Below are positions 22,905 through 34,795 of a stretch of 64,000 nucleotides of DNA, piece by piece. This stretch comes from Heligmosomoides polygyrus polygyrus (taxonomy: Eukaryota; Nematoda; Chromadorea; Rhabditida; Heligmosomidae). Both the position numbers and the translations under genes were made by a program. The first letter of the stretch is position 1. Each line of letters begins with the position of its first letter. The stretch is taken from assembly GCA_947396885.1 (NCBI GenBank), contig OX377202.1, positions 64,328,643-64,392,642 of the forward strand. The letters run 5' to 3'. The notes beneath the pieces are model-generated. The model worked only from the letters and a program-made list of their open reading frames with translations. It had not been told where the DNA came from and searched no databases.

Positions 22905-24800
22905 CGATTTTCGATGACGCCATTGTCCTTCTGCCGCGGCCTTGAGCCGCCTCGCCCGGTCGAGACAAAATGGTGCTATCTCTTGTGTCAAAAACGCAAA
23001 TGTGGGCGAGTAAGGGCGAAGAATCTTTACCGCTGCCCTCCGCAGCTCTAAAATGGCAGCTGGGACTAAGGCAGTTTCGGCAGCAGGAGTTCCGGCATCA
23101 TCGAAAAGTACCTTAGATAATTTGCTAGCCTACGCATTCGTAGGCCGCTAACTGATCGCATGTTCCTACAGTGGTCGACTGAAATCGGAAAAAATCGCGT
23201 CACACAAGGTTTACCAGCCATATTCGCACCGTCGTAACTTTGTCCACTCGTAGGTTAAATTGCTGTGTTTCAGCGCACCTATTGAGCTTTCTACTGCTTA
23301 TAAAATGGACAAGATGCTGCCCGAAAGATTCAAAAATGACGGAGTTATTGCGCTCAGAACACGCCCGTGCGTCAAATTTAGCACAGCAGCGGTCGATGTT
23401 CTCCGCGTTCTTAATCGCCCAGATTACAGTTCTTGCTGCTCGCAGTAACACCATTCAATTCACCTCCAAAATCTCTATCGAACGGTATCAGACTTGGGCC
23501 GGCTCAAAACATCGATTTTCGATGACGTCATTGTCCTTCTGCCGCGGCCTTGAGCCGCCTCGCCTTTGATGCGAAATTGTCAAAATGTCGATATTCCCAG
23601 AATTGGTCGAGATTAATACCATTCGATAGAGCCTCTCGAGCTGAACAGAGTGGTACCATTGAGAGCGTCGAGAACTCGAATATGGGCGAGTAAGGGCGCG
23701 GAAGGCACTTCGCGCCGTCGCCCTCCGAGGCTCCAAAATGGCAGATTGTGCTAAAGCAGTTAAGCCATCTGGAGAGCTGCGAGCACGTCATCGTAAAGTG
23801 CCTTCGGTGCTTTACTCGTCTGCGAGTTTGCATGCCGTTAGCTCGCCTTGTGCACCTGCAGCGGTCGACCGAAATCTGAAAAAATCGTGTCACACATGCC
23901 CAACCCGCATTTTCGCACCGCCGTAACCTTGCCAGTTCGTAGGATAATTTGCTGTGCTTTGGCGCTTTACTAGAGCATATTACTGCCTACGGAACCCACA
24001 CGTTACAGCCATAAAGGTTGGAAGCTGACAGAGTTATCGCGCTCCGAACACGCCCGCGCGTGCAATTTGCGAGCTGTCGCGCCCAGTCGATTGATAGATT
24101 CGATCCTATATACATTGTGCATAGCGTACTCCATAGTCTTGCTGGAGCAGAGTACAGCAATTTCTGAGTAGGGCGACTGAGAATTTCTCATAAAGCTCCC
24201 TAAATGCTCTACAAACTCTACCCCCCTCGATTGATAGGTTCGGTCCTATATGCATTGTGCACGGCGCACTCTCAGACGATTCCTGGCATGACAAAACACC
24301 TTACGCCATGCTTGAGATGCTCCGAGAACATGCAAGTTCTGGAATATAATCTTCTCCAATGACAAAAAGTCTGCTCCCGTCATCTTTGACCACCCACTGC
24401 GGTGGTTTGGCGAAGATGTATATATGCTTGTGTAGATCTCGAGGAGACGAATCGAACGGTACCAACCGTTTCTCAAAAAAACTTAAATTCGAGGAATTGT
24501 GAGCATGCAACTGTTTTGGCGCCTTGCGGCCGACAACTCGTCCGTCGCCGGCCTTCTCAATGGAGCGCAAGTTTTCAATTTTGGCCATTTTTGATCTTTC
24601 ATATGAAGTGTACATACCAAACGATAGAGCTCTATCTCCTGAGCTCAAATATACTCTTCGTTTTTCAAAAGGATGAATTTTGGGCGAGTTATAGCAAAAA
24701 GACGCAAAAACCGCAAAAGTGCGGTTTTTTCGGCGTCTATTCAAAAGACGCGTCCGGTACTGTAGAATTGACAATTTAGGAGAATGAGCTAGGTACAAGT
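22905..24800. repeat. Complex ~600-bp repeat family, block 1
   Basis: The unit starting CGATGACGTCATTGTCC at about 23518 repeats one starting near 22915, a period of about 605 bases. The shared order is GCCGCGGCCTTGAGCCGCC, GGGCGAGTAAGGGCG, AAAATGGCAG, CGACTGAAATC, CCGTCGTAAC and GAACACGCCCG. From about 24230 a second module (CCTGGCATGACA...CTCCGAGAACATG) recurs at 60270, 62390 and, inverted, at 57650. The open frames here (for example 24301-24798) are shadows of the repeat. Confidence 0.7.
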
Positions 24801-25588
24801 CCTATCATAGCAAAGTTGAGAAGGCACTTAAAAGGTTTATTACATTTGTAGAAAGTAAATTCGCCGCCGCCAAGGATCCTTCGTAACTAAACAAATACAT
24901 TCGTATGCGGTTAAAAGAACATTTTAAGATTCCTACCCATATAAGTTGTGGTGGTGTTTCCATTACCGACTCTGACAAGGTGGAGCTATTTACTAAAGGA
25001 TTTCATAACTTGGGTTACAGATTTTACCAACTGCAGAAGTTTCTAAGGTGAACTGCATAATGCAGCCGACCATCTTGTTTTATGCGGACGAAATTGTCAC
25101 GCGTGTGTCAACCGTGAGCGGGCGGTCCGTCCCGATCGTCTCGAATCTGATCGCTCAGTCGCCTTTCGAGCGATTCTTCTGGCCTACTACGAGCTTATTC
25201 TCAACTGCCGTATTGTATGTGTTCGACTGTCTGTTACTTCGAGTCATCATGGATGTTTCATTATTGAATTCTTCACTTCCATCGACTGAAAGTGCTAAGA
25301 TGGGAAGGGACGTCGATCCGGTATCGCCGCTATCAATCTATCTTCGCGAGCAGTTTTCAACATCGCCAAATCGAAGCGTGTACCAGAGTGCATCAAGCAG
25401 ATGATCCAGGCTATGGCAAAAGAGATGAACGTCGTAAAGCTCGAAAACAATGCCTTGAAGTCGCAGCTAGATTCCGGAAAAAAATAATATAAAAAAACAA
25501 TACAATATAATATTTCCGCTCCAATCGTTGCGTCGCATGTTTCCCATGATTCCACGCTAAGGACGGTGATCAGTCTGCAAAGACTGAA

Positions 25589-25921
25589 ATGTCATATCAT
25601 GATGTTGAGCGATCTCGGTCGCTGATAATAAGTGGAGTCTCAGAATTAGGTTCTGCTTATGCTGGAGAGCGTGTGTCTCATTATTTGAAATGCATATGTA
25701 ATATTATGCATTTTCTTGGAGTCGAGTGCAATCTGGTGGCTGTTTATAGATTAGGTAAGCATATTCAGGGCAGGAATAGATTACTGAAACTTGTTCTTCC
25801 GTCCTTCGTTCTTCGTCGTATTGCTGTACTTCGAGCTTCTCGCCTTCGGTATTTCGCCTCCAAAGGGATTTTCCTCAGGGAGAAATCAAAGAAAGGAAGA
25901 GTGTATGCTATTCAGTGTTAG
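25589..25921 (+). pseudogene. CR1 ORF1 fragment
   Basis: The frame reads DVERSRSLIISGVSELG and later NRLLKLVLPSFVLRR, matching the layout of nematode CR1 ORF1 proteins, in which an 'ERSRSVVISGVPE' block precedes an RRM-like domain. A short coiled-coil-like piece (KEMNVVKLENNALKSQL) lies just upstream in another frame. It ends at a stop before the endonuclease ORF. Confidence 0.6.
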
Positions 25922-26081
25922 TTCCAGGACGGCTTCTGAAAAAAAAACCAGCGTCGCTAACTAAAGTGGTGGGTGCAGAGAAGCGCGTACCTGTCCTGAG
26001 GCAAATGACTCAGGACAAGGAAACTGAATAGCTTTCGTAGGTTTAGCCTTACCGTTAGTTAGATACCATGTTTTTACGCAA

Positions 26082-26680
26082 ATGCCAGTTCCCTATGGAA
26101 AACTCGGAATATATCAGAATGGTGTCATGGTGTTGGGGAAAGCTTACGATATCTATGCTTTTCCAGAGACTTGGTTAAGCGGCTCCCATTCAATATCAGC
26201 TTTACCGGGTAATATGTCTCATGAAAGTGATATGGTCTTTTGTGACCGTTCTAAAAGGTCTGGAGGAGGTGTTTTACTACTGGTTCAATCGAGACTTTCT
26301 TTGTCTACTGTTTTGCAGGAGTCGGTGGATCATGCATATGAAACGCTTGCCGCCGATAAATTTGGAGAGGGATTGAGTTTTGGATTCATTGTTGTTTACA
26401 GAGCGCCTTCGTGTGTGCCATCCAAAACTGAACAACTTCTAAAAGCATTGAGTGATTGGTGGGATGTGAGTTGAATTCAGTAATTGTTGGTGACTTCAAC
26501 ATGCCTGAAATTAGTAGTAATACAGGTGATAAGGCCACGACTTGCTACTTGCCACTGCTGGCAACAACTATTTTGGCTTTGAAAGAGCTAATGTTTTGCC
26601 ATAACCTTACCCAGCATGTAAAATGCAACACTAGGAGTTGTAGCACCCTCGATCACGAGTTGCAAATATTTGATACGTGA
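26082..26680 (+). pseudogene. CR1 AP-endonuclease fragment
   Basis: Motifs in order are IYAFPETWLSGS (catalytic E.W region), a KRSGGGVLLLV stretch, VVYRAPSC, and VIVGDFNMPEI (the GDFN active-site segment) after a frameshift at about 26470. STLDHELQIFDT replaces the usual DLIL segment. The frameshift and the missing C-terminal SDH-type motif make it inactive. Confidence 0.75.
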
Positions 26681-27264
26681 GTTGACCATTCTCCCACCTG
26701 TTGTCAACTGTTGGTCACTGCAGTTTCTCTTTTAATGTATGCTGTTCCATAGGGTTAGCAACACCTGTCTTTCGCAGGACTTTTTCATCTTGCGATTTTA
26801 ATAACGTGTGTACCAACTTGAGCTAGGTCTATTGAATAGACCTTTTTGATTCAATGGTTACCGTAAATGAGAAATACGAAGCTCCGATCGCCGTTCTTCA
26901 TGATGCCCTAGAACATTTTGTTCCCTGAGAGCTAGTATCTTATATCCTCAAAATTGGCATATTTACCGAAGTATTTTTAAAATATGCTTGACCACTGCGA
27001 TTGTTTGTTTTTAGATGCTAGCCTTTCTAATAACTTGTCAGAGTATAATGCTTTCTCGAACTTTCTGAAACAACCTAGGAAATACAATGCCGCTTTAGAG
27101 AAAAAGACGATTGAGTCGGGACACACAATAGGTTCTACAAGCCACTTCTACTTTAGATAAGGCAGTAAGCAAGCTAGCAGATTATTTTCAGAACCTTTTT
27201 TTGCCGACGAGGGAACTTTGCCGCTTGGGTGCACTACAACTTGCCAGGCTACTATGCAGAACTC

Positions 27265-27323
27265 CTTCTTCTTCTTCTTCTTCTTCTTCTTCTTCTTCTT
27301 CTTCTTCTTCTTCTTCTTCTTCT
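27265..27323. repeat. (TTC)n microsatellite, RTE tail
   Basis: On the minus strand this is a (GAA)n tail directly after the RTE 3' end sequence CGGGACAAACGCTGGAGAA. It marks the 3' boundary of the nested RTE element. Confidence 0.9.
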
Positions 27324-27339
27324 CCAGCGTTTGTCCCGC

Positions 27340-28690
27340 TCGGCAGCGAGGTCCGCTGTTTTGGTGTCGTGACGCCACCTTTCCCGATCCAGCGCTAGAT
27401 AAGGGTGGACACCAGCTATTTCAACGTCCGTGTGTAACGTATCGAACCAACGCTGCTTCGGGCGTCCTCTAGGCTGCTTTCCAGCTCAAGGCCTATCTTA
27501 CGGACGCTGTCTTCCTTTCCAGGAGAACGTGGCCGTACCATCGCAAGCGAGGTTCGCGCATCGTGTCAGCTACCGGCGCGATACCGAACTTCTGCCGAAT
27601 GACATCGTTTTGGATGCGGCCCTTGCGCGTGACTCCAGCCGTCCAGCGAAGCATTTTCGTCTTCATGACGCTGAGGCGCGTTTCAGCTTCCTTAGTAGCA
27701 GGCCAACACTCAGCGCCGTACATCGCTACTGGCCAGACGACTGCTCTGTAGACCTTCGACTTCAAGCGCTCCGGTATCTTTTTGTCGCACTGCACGCCAG
27801 TCAACGAGCGCCACTTGGACCAAGCTGCACTCACGCGTTAATTCACTTCGACCATCAGTTTGCCGTCAGACGCGACTGCTGATCCCAGGTACCTAAAGAC
27901 CGCAGTGAGTGGAAGCTCGATGCTGTTAACCTTGAGGAAGCTGGACTCAGTAACGTCCGTCCTTAAATATTTGGTCTTCTTCATGTTCAGTTTGAGTCCA
28001 AACCGCTCCAAGCGATCGCACCAAGCTTGCTCCCCTCGCTCGAGTTCGCCTTCATCTTCGCTAGCGAACATCACGTCATCGGCATAAAGCAACGTCCAGG
28101 CGATGGGCATCTAAAGATCTCGTGTGATGGCATCAATGACGACAACAAAGAGGAAAGGGGAAAGCGCAGCACCCTGGTGTACCCCAACAGAGGTGGGAAA
28201 CTCCATCGACGTTCCAGTTGCAGCTTGAACACGACTCTTTGAGCAAGAGTACAGGATTCGCATCCACTCTATAAGCTCTTCAGGAACTCAATGTTGACGC
28301 AGTGCGTACCATATCACGTCACGCGGTACACAGTCAAAGGCCTTCTCCAAATCGAGAAAGGCGATATGCACTGGCTACTGTTTCTCGCGATGCTGCTCTA
28401 TCAGGGGGTGGGCGGCATGTATGGCATCAACGGTGCCACAGCCAGCCACGAAGCCGCACTGATTGCTGGAAAGCTGGACGATGTCCCGAATTCGTCCATC
28501 GACAACTCGCTCAAAGATCTTCATGCTGTGCGAAAGCAAGCGAATCGGACGGTAATTGGAGCAGTCTGTAGGACTGCCCTTCTTTTTCAAATCGGAATCG
28601 TGGCGCGTACTTTGGCGCGTACACTCAGGGACTTTCTTCTTCGCCACAACCTGATTAATAAACTTCGCCAACTACTCAGCAGGGTGCCGG
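27340..28690 (-). pseudogene. RTE reverse transcriptase (broken)
   Basis: Fragments in order are GSPTDCSNYRPIRLLSHSMK (RT start), SSNQCGFVAGCGTVDAI (motif 2a region), WTLLYADDVMFASEDEGEL (catalytic YADD), LKLNMKKTKYL, and PVAMYGAECWPATKEAE with LRWTAGVTRKGRI (C-terminus). The pieces are in different frames with stops between. The same C-terminus survives at 5519-5866. Confidence 0.85.
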
Positions 28691-29277
28691 TACTTGGACT
28701 TCCATAAATCAGCTGCCACGTCATCGGGCCCAGTCGCTTCGCCTAGCCTCATCTTCTTCTAAGCCGCTTCAATCTCCTCCACGGTGATCTTCTGAACGGC
28801 GTCGTGGGTTGGAGCCGTAGAAGGGATGGCTGGATGAGGAAATTCTGCTGTAGAGATTTCCTCAAAGTAATCGCGCCATCGCTTCAATGCCTTCTTGCGG
28901 TCCGTAAGAAGATGGCCGTTCTCATCATTGATGCCAAAGAACTTCTCAATATCCTCGGTCTGCTGATGGCGAAACTTTGCAAGTCGGTACAGGTATCGCT
29001 CACCATCGCGCGACTCGAGCTTCTCGTAGACTTCTCAATAATAAGTGGCTTTTGCAACAGCCACGGCCTTTTTTGAAGCATTCTTGGCATCATGGTACTT
29101 TCGCCAGTTATCGTCCGTCTTGCCGCCGAGAAACACGCGATAAAGCGACTTCTTCTCTCGCACTTTTGCTTTCATGTCATCTGTCCACAGCCACACCTGC
29201 TTGCCGACCTTCCGTCGCCCACGCTTCGTCGCGATTCGTCAAGCAGCACAGTCGGAACTCGGCTTTGTAATGCCGAG

Positions 29278-30168
29278 TTATAACTGTGCAGCTTGACGAA
29301 TCGCGTCGTCTTCTTCCAAGTTTCGTCGACAGTCGTGACTGCTGGTAACCGCACGCGAGAAATCACAGCTGCTTCTTTCTCTTTCATTCGCCACCACTTG
29401 ATTCTTGCACCACCGCATAGTTCGATCTGCTTCAGCCTTGGAGGGGCGATCTTCAGAGTGCAAATAGCGGTCGGTGCTGTGGGGCGACCGTCTCATACGG
29501 CACGATCTTCGCGGCTTGACAAGACTCCGGTCGCGATCTCTCACAAGGACAAAGTCTATCTGAGTCTTGGTACTTCCACTGTAGTATGAGATAAGGTGCG
29601 ATTCGCGTTTTCGGAAGACGGTGTTCACTGTGGTGAGGTTATGCGATTCCGCGTAATCAAGAATGCGCTCACCATCGGCGTTGCGTGATCCGTATCCGAA
29701 ACCACCATGACAGCTGTACCCGTCATACCCATTAAGGTCACCAGCGACTATGATGACATCTTTCGACGGTACATCTGTTGTCTTTTCATCAAGCAGCTTG
29801 TCTTCCGTTCTGTTCTGTTCTGTTCTGTTCTGTCCTGGAACTCTTTTACGCTCCAGTGCTTCTACCGATTCGCACGAGCGGCCCGTCGACGTACCCACAT
29901 GGACTACCTCAGTCGCCCCCCGATGCCGTCCTCGCATCAGGGGCCCTCGCATACTTCTCACACTCGCCGGACTCTGCGAGTGCGCGTCGGCTCCCGCGGA
30001 CGCCGTAGCACCTAGAAATACTTGAATTACATGCGATGTGACATGGGTGTTCGTAGGCCGGCCTGTCACAAGGGCCTGTCGCCTGCAATCGAATGTTCGT
30101 GTTCGGCTTAGCTCGCAAAGCGGGCAGTTTCCAGTGGCACCACATGGAAGAACGGACATCGCCAGCAA
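29278..30168 (-). pseudogene. RTE endonuclease with internal deletion
   Basis: A 296-codon frame contains the start of the endonuclease (HVGTSTGRSCESVEALERKR) and its later half (IIVAGDLNGYDGYSCHGGFG, SRNADGERILDYAESHNL, KTQIDFVLVRDRDRSLV). The segment between, normally holding the QETRWKG catalytic motif, is replaced by a short GAACA-type repeat (29805-29835) translating as NRTEQNRTE. The frame is open but the first catalytic region is missing, so the enzyme would be dead. Such proteins are often annotated in nematodes as craniofacial development protein 2-like. Confidence 0.8.
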
Positions 30169-30200
30169 GTGTATAATCTGTTAGCAATGTATAATCCGAC

Positions 30201-31830
30201 CAGATTCCTCTTTTGTTCAATCAGAAGGTTGCTGGTGTTGTCAGTGAGCTCACTTACATTTTCAATCAATCGTTAATGTATAGTGGGGTTCCCCTTCGTT
30301 GTAAGCATTCGTATATTACAATTTTTGCAGTTTTACAAAGGCAATCCTGAAAGCTATCGTCCAATAAATATTACGTCTATATTTTGTAGAGTCTTTAAAG
30401 GATTATCAAAGAATACATAATGCAACACCTACCTGCAAATAGTACATTATCAGATTGCCTGCACGGATTTATCCAGGATGTTCGAATGAAACCAATTTAA
30501 ATGAATGCCTAAATGATTGGACAGAAGCGCTCGATGGTAAGCGCTGATGTGACGTTATTTATTTTGACTTTGCAAAAGCGTTTGACCGAGTGTCTCACAG
30601 TAAGTTACTGTACAAGTTAAGACTGACGAAGTTTCACCCTATTCTCACTAAATGGATTGAGCACTATTTCACAGGCAGAACAATTCAGGTTAGATTGGGG
30701 AAGACTTTTTTGAAAATTGGTCATATGCACAGTGGCCTTCCGTAAGGTGAAGTTCTGTCGCCCATCCTATTTAACATTTTTATTTCAGATGTACCAGACA
30801 TGTTTCAGCGTGCTGGAGTAACTGTAAAAAAAATTTATGCGAATGATATAGAACCTATAGAGTTCTTAGTGAACAACAAGATATCAATAAGCTGCAAAAT
30901 GCTACACTCATTGGTTGATTGTTCCCATAAATGGCAACTTCCTCTTGCCCCCATAAGACTACTTCTATGCTATTGGGTTCTGGTCTCCCACCCCACACAT
31001 ACAGGATTGATGGAATGGCTATCAAATAGGTAGATATGGTTAGGGATCTTGGCTTATGCTACAACCATAAGTTGAATTTTTCCGCTCATATCCTTTCGAG
31101 GTGCAAAAACAGAACTTTTCAAATTTTTAAAAGACTTTCAGTTAGGAATAAAATAAATAAATCTGCCCTTGTTAAAGCGTACAAAATCTATATTCGCCCC
31201 ATAGTGGAATCCAGTTCAACGGTCTTTTGCCCTAGCTCAAAGAAAAATATACACGCCAAAGGTTCAGAATAATTGCACAAGAAAGCTGCTTGTAAGAATT
31301 GGCGGTTTTCTTTATTCAAGAAGTCCGGATGCATCCACAAGCAACAAATATTTGGGATTGCACACGCCTGAGTCTCGGCGGCGGGGTATTTGATTTATGC
31401 ATGGTTCACAGACCATTGCGCAACTCAGGTGTTTATGCTCCAAAAAATTTCTTCGAAATCGCTGTCTCTAGACCTAGAGGTCCAGTTTCTAAGATATGTC
31501 TTAAGCCACCCAAAACCAGGGAGCGTGCGCAATACTTCATTGTCAGGGCAGGGACCACCTACCTTAGCGTCACGAAGAATCTTACCACCAAGTTGAATCT
31601 GTGTCAGTTTGAAAGGGTGGTCTCCAACACGTTCCATACCCATAGTATCTCTTAGTTTTTTTTTTTTTTTTTTTTGAAGGGACCAGTAACTTTCCTTTTA
31701 CTAGGGCTGTGTGCTGTTCTATTTGTTAGCTGTTTGATCTGATATGTTCTGTATCCAATTTTATCACTTGATCACTGTTCTGTTGTTTCCTTTCACACGC
31801 TTGCCATATGCAATTGTAATAAACTTGATA
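30201..31830 (+). mobile_element. CR1-type LINE, 3' part (RT and tail)
   Basis: CR1 resumes with KVAGVVSELTYIFNQSLMYS, followed by RT pieces SYRPINITSIFCRVF, YFDFAKAFDRVSHSKLLYKL, GEVLSPILFNIFISDVPDM and FANDI-type sequence (YANDIEPIE here, with N for the second catalytic D). The C-terminal region at 31030-31640 includes VRDLGLCYNHKLNFSAHIL and later GPVSKICLKPPKTRER. A T run (31655-31671) and a short UTR follow. Stops and frameshifts are frequent. Confidence 0.8.
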
Positions 31831-31859
31831 CTTCAATACATAATACTTGAAATTGTTCA

Positions 31860-32280
31860 AATCGTGACCAAGCGGGCTAGCTCGACTTCAGTGACTCCTG
31901 ACTTGGTCCTCTTGCATTTTAGCGAACGTATTATTTCTTTTATTGCCTACCCTCTCGGATTTCTCTTTAATTTATTTTATATTACGGGTGAAGTACCAAA
32001 ACCATGGAGGCACTCTTTCGTTGTCCCTGTGCTTAAGGAACCTCCATTTCACTGTCTTCTAAATTATCGGTCGGTTAGTATTACATCAGTTTTCGGTAGG
32101 GTGTTTGAGAAAATTGTTAAACGTAAATTGGTTGAATACTTGGATGAGCAAGTTTTTCCACCTTCTCAGCATGGTCTCTGCAGGGGAAAGTCGACGAAAA
32201 TCCGCATCTTGATGCCAAACGATGATGAAAATTTCTCCTTATTGACTGTGGACCATTCCCTGTCACATAATTTGACATGA
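31860..32280 (+). pseudogene. Second CR1 RT fragment
   Basis: SFIAYPLGFLFNLFYITGEV, PKPWRHSFVVPVLKEPP and LLNYRSVSITSVFGRVFEKI form the start of a CR1/jockey RT domain. It repeats, with divergence, the region present at 30210-30430, so it is a separate truncated copy. It runs into unrelated sequence after QHGLCRGKSTK. Confidence 0.75.
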
Positions 32281-33480
32281 TCACTCGAAACCATCGGCGT
32301 GTTGCAGTTCACCTAACACATAACCTCGCGTTCACTTTTCACTCGTTTCCATTTTTCGACAATTCCTTCCTAAACACCTGACTATCAGTCTTTACTATCC
32401 AAGAGTGCTTATGAAACTTTGAATTCAATTTGAAGCAAATTTAGATGATGAAGCAGAAGTAGACAAGTGGCTCTACCTGATAGAGTTTATGTAGATTCCT
32501 ACTACATTGTACATTTATAATACTAAAATTAGTAGTTTAGATTTTACCCCAGAGATTCTTTATATTTGAAGTGTGCGACTAACCAGCATCCTATTAAAGC
32601 TACCGCCCCAACTGTTACATCAATAACCACAATCCTTCGAACCTGTTGTAAACAGCTAGATCTCCAAAGATGGAGCTGATGAGGACGTCAGAAGACTATA
32701 GGTGATGGACGATCTTATCTTCCACTTTCAGATTGAAATAAGTGGTTTGAGGACCAATGTAGATGTCCATAATATTTAGGTATAATTACAAATAAGATGA
32801 TTCACTAGGTTAGTGGCCCGCTAGGGAGAAACTGGCCTTCTATGCAGTGTTACCAAATACGAGGTTAATTCGCCACTGCCCGCATGTTTCAACTCATTTC
32901 GCCCAATTGGCTGAGTGTAAGAGACACTCTCGCGAAATGCTCTTCTAAAGCTGTGCAGAAAATTGTAGGGCATTACTTGTTGCACCAGAGTTTATATTCC
33001 TAATTTGCCTCACTTTTATATAGTAGTTTTTCAAACGAATGATGTTTTTAAAGATCTCCAGAGCAATAACCCAAGGTTCTCCTTTAAAAAACCTATGTAG
33101 TGTAGGTGCAACAACATCCTTAGCAGACGGAGGACGTTATATACTGGTCGTTATTTCTCGTGGAACAACATGAGATTCTGGTTGGTAAACCTAGTGGAAC
33201 AGTGATGACAAATTTCTGGTGAAAATGCTTTCTTGATTGCACCCATGTGGGCACCAAGAAATGGAGGAAGTATATCCTTTCTCCATCACATAGGATGGCA
33301 CCCCCTCAGTGGTTTTCCGGACGTTTGGTTTCATTGCTTTACGTGACGAGCATCAAAGATCGTGATCCTGTGATCCTCGTCAACGTCTGCCACTCATACA
33401 TGACCAGTTCCATTTTTAAAACTCTGATACTGTGGTGAAGATCCTTGTTTCTAACACAGCTCTGCTCCTGCGCAGAACTC
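32281..33480. other. No gene recognised
   Basis: About 1.2 kb without a supported exon or repeat boundary. A CTGATGAGGACGTC near 32676 recalls a hammerhead core but does not fold properly. Confidence 0.45.
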
Positions 33481-33489
33481 TACGTAAAT

Positions 33490-34020
33490 CCGATCAGGAC
33501 ACCGTTGTAGGAATGGATAGGAAGAAGCGAGCTGTTTGGGAGTATTGAGAAGAGCTGAAAAAGTAGTGATGATTCTGAACATCTGGTTCAGTGCTCACCT
33601 GCTTCACCCCATCGCCCTTCCTGCACTAATTTACGGCTCGAAAACCAGGGCACTACGAAAGCAGGACGAAGTTTTGATCAGCAACGCACATCAGTCGAGA
33701 GAACGATGCTCGCAGCAACACCACTCACGCATATGAGGGATCTCCGAAGTATCGCGCCCTACTAAGGTTTGAAAATCAGGTGCATTATCGCTAGGATAAC
33801 TCGAACAGGTATAGACGCTCGTCAAGACCCTCGAACGACCAAATGAGCTACCCAGGGTGAATGCTGTGCACAGCTTAGTTCAGTGATACTATAGCCTCGT
33901 TCGGCATAGCGACGATTGAGTGAGAACCTTTCCATGTCTCTCTTTGTTCTCTTCTGAGCACGTGAGGAACGCATGGTCGTATCCCTGATTCCACTCTGGT
34001 TCCAAAGAAACGCGTATGAT
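33490..34020 (+). pseudogene. RTE/BovB-type LINE C-terminal scrap
   Basis: RKKRAVWEY, then SAHLLHPIALPALIYGSKTR and ALRKQDEVLISNAHQSRERC, recall the 'HLFNTTVLPALTYASETWALRKQDE' part of RTE ORF2 C-termini. It is crossed by stops and frameshifts. It is a different lineage from the nested RTE at 27-30 kb. Confidence 0.6.
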
Positions 34021-34795
34021 ATCAACGTAAGATAAGCATAGGGCTTACTATGGTTTTGGGTGGATGTGTAATGCTCCTACATATGTCGCAGAGTTTTGAA
34101 ACAGTTTCAGTTTATAAACACGCTTCTCTGTTGAGAATTGTTGTGGCTACTCATTAACTAAGTGTAGTGCACTAGCGTAGTCCTTAATACAACGTTTTGG
34201 ACGAAGTCTTGGATAGCCTATTGATGAAATTGGACAGGCGGCAAAGCGGAATGATAAAAGAGTGGAATATGGTATGTGGCGATTCCGCGACTGCTTTGAA
34301 GCAACTCCGTGTTCGGTCGTTCTTCCAGAAAACAGAAAATAGAGAAAATTTGCTCAAAACGATCAGAAAATCGGGAAGCAGAAATTCCGCGTATCCCTGC
34401 TGATGATGTCCTTTCGTGCAGCAAAGTTATTGAACCTCGCGCAGTGTTTGATATGGCAGTACCTATTCTACCACAATTTCGCCTTTTTCCTTTGCTGTAA
34501 TTTCTAGTGAAAGCAAAGAACAGCGTGTGGTCAACCCACATCTAATGGTACGTTCTAACAAGGATTTGCTTCATACATGGCTAAGTTTTCGAGTCTAAAA
34601 TTTTAAATATTGGACGAGATAATGGAACATCCTTGATCAGTTATACTTCAGAAAACTGATTTTTTTATGTAGGTCTTGAATTCATCTTGTAGCTTTAATG
34701 GCAGCAGTGATATGTCCGCAACCTCTTTAGAAATCCATGGAGTTGAAGATATGGATTCCTCAGCCACGATAAAAGACAATGAAGTGCCTCCATAC
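34021..34795. other. No gene recognised
   Basis: The frames at 34197-34403 and 34218-34541 overlap on opposite strands and match nothing I know. Downstream exons of the broken AMP-binding gene would lie here, but none is visible. Confidence 0.4.

Larger units (their letters stand above)
25220..27264 (+). mobile_element. CR1-type LINE, 5' part (ORF1 and endonuclease)
   Basis: ORF1 remnants lie at 25370-25921 and an AP-endonuclease region at 26082-26680. A stretch resembling the endonuclease-to-RT linker (for example LADYFQNLFLPTREL near 27170-27220) follows before the nested RTE. The reading frame is broken by several shifts. The element resumes after the RTE at about 30200 and ends near 31830. 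Confidence 0.75.
27265..30200 (-). mobile_element. RTE-type LINE nested in CR1
   Basis: On the minus strand: endonuclease (about 30168-29280), RT N-terminal part (28671-28375), RT palm with YADDV (28110-27838) and C-terminus (27834-27340), then a (GAA)n tail. CR1 coding sequence lies on both sides in the plus orientation, so the RTE inserted into the older CR1. Several frameshifts and stops separate the pieces. The left boundary is the (TTC)n run; the right boundary, near 30180-30230, is approximate. Confidence 0.85.

Noticed and set aside
24301..24798. 165-codon minus-strand frame
   Set aside because: The same sequence recurs at 57.2, 60.3 and 62.4 kb with stops and shifts; it is repeat DNA, not a gene.
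27201..27472. Serine- or phenylalanine-rich proteins over the TTC run
   Set aside because: Products of the (TTC)n microsatellite at the RTE tail.
32670..32700. Possible second hammerhead core (CTGATGAGGACGTCAGAAGAC)
   Set aside because: CTCCA/TGGAG could form stem I, but the GAAA core reads AGAAGAC, stem II is only GAC/GTC with no loop, and the 15.1-16.1 pair and stem III do not fit.
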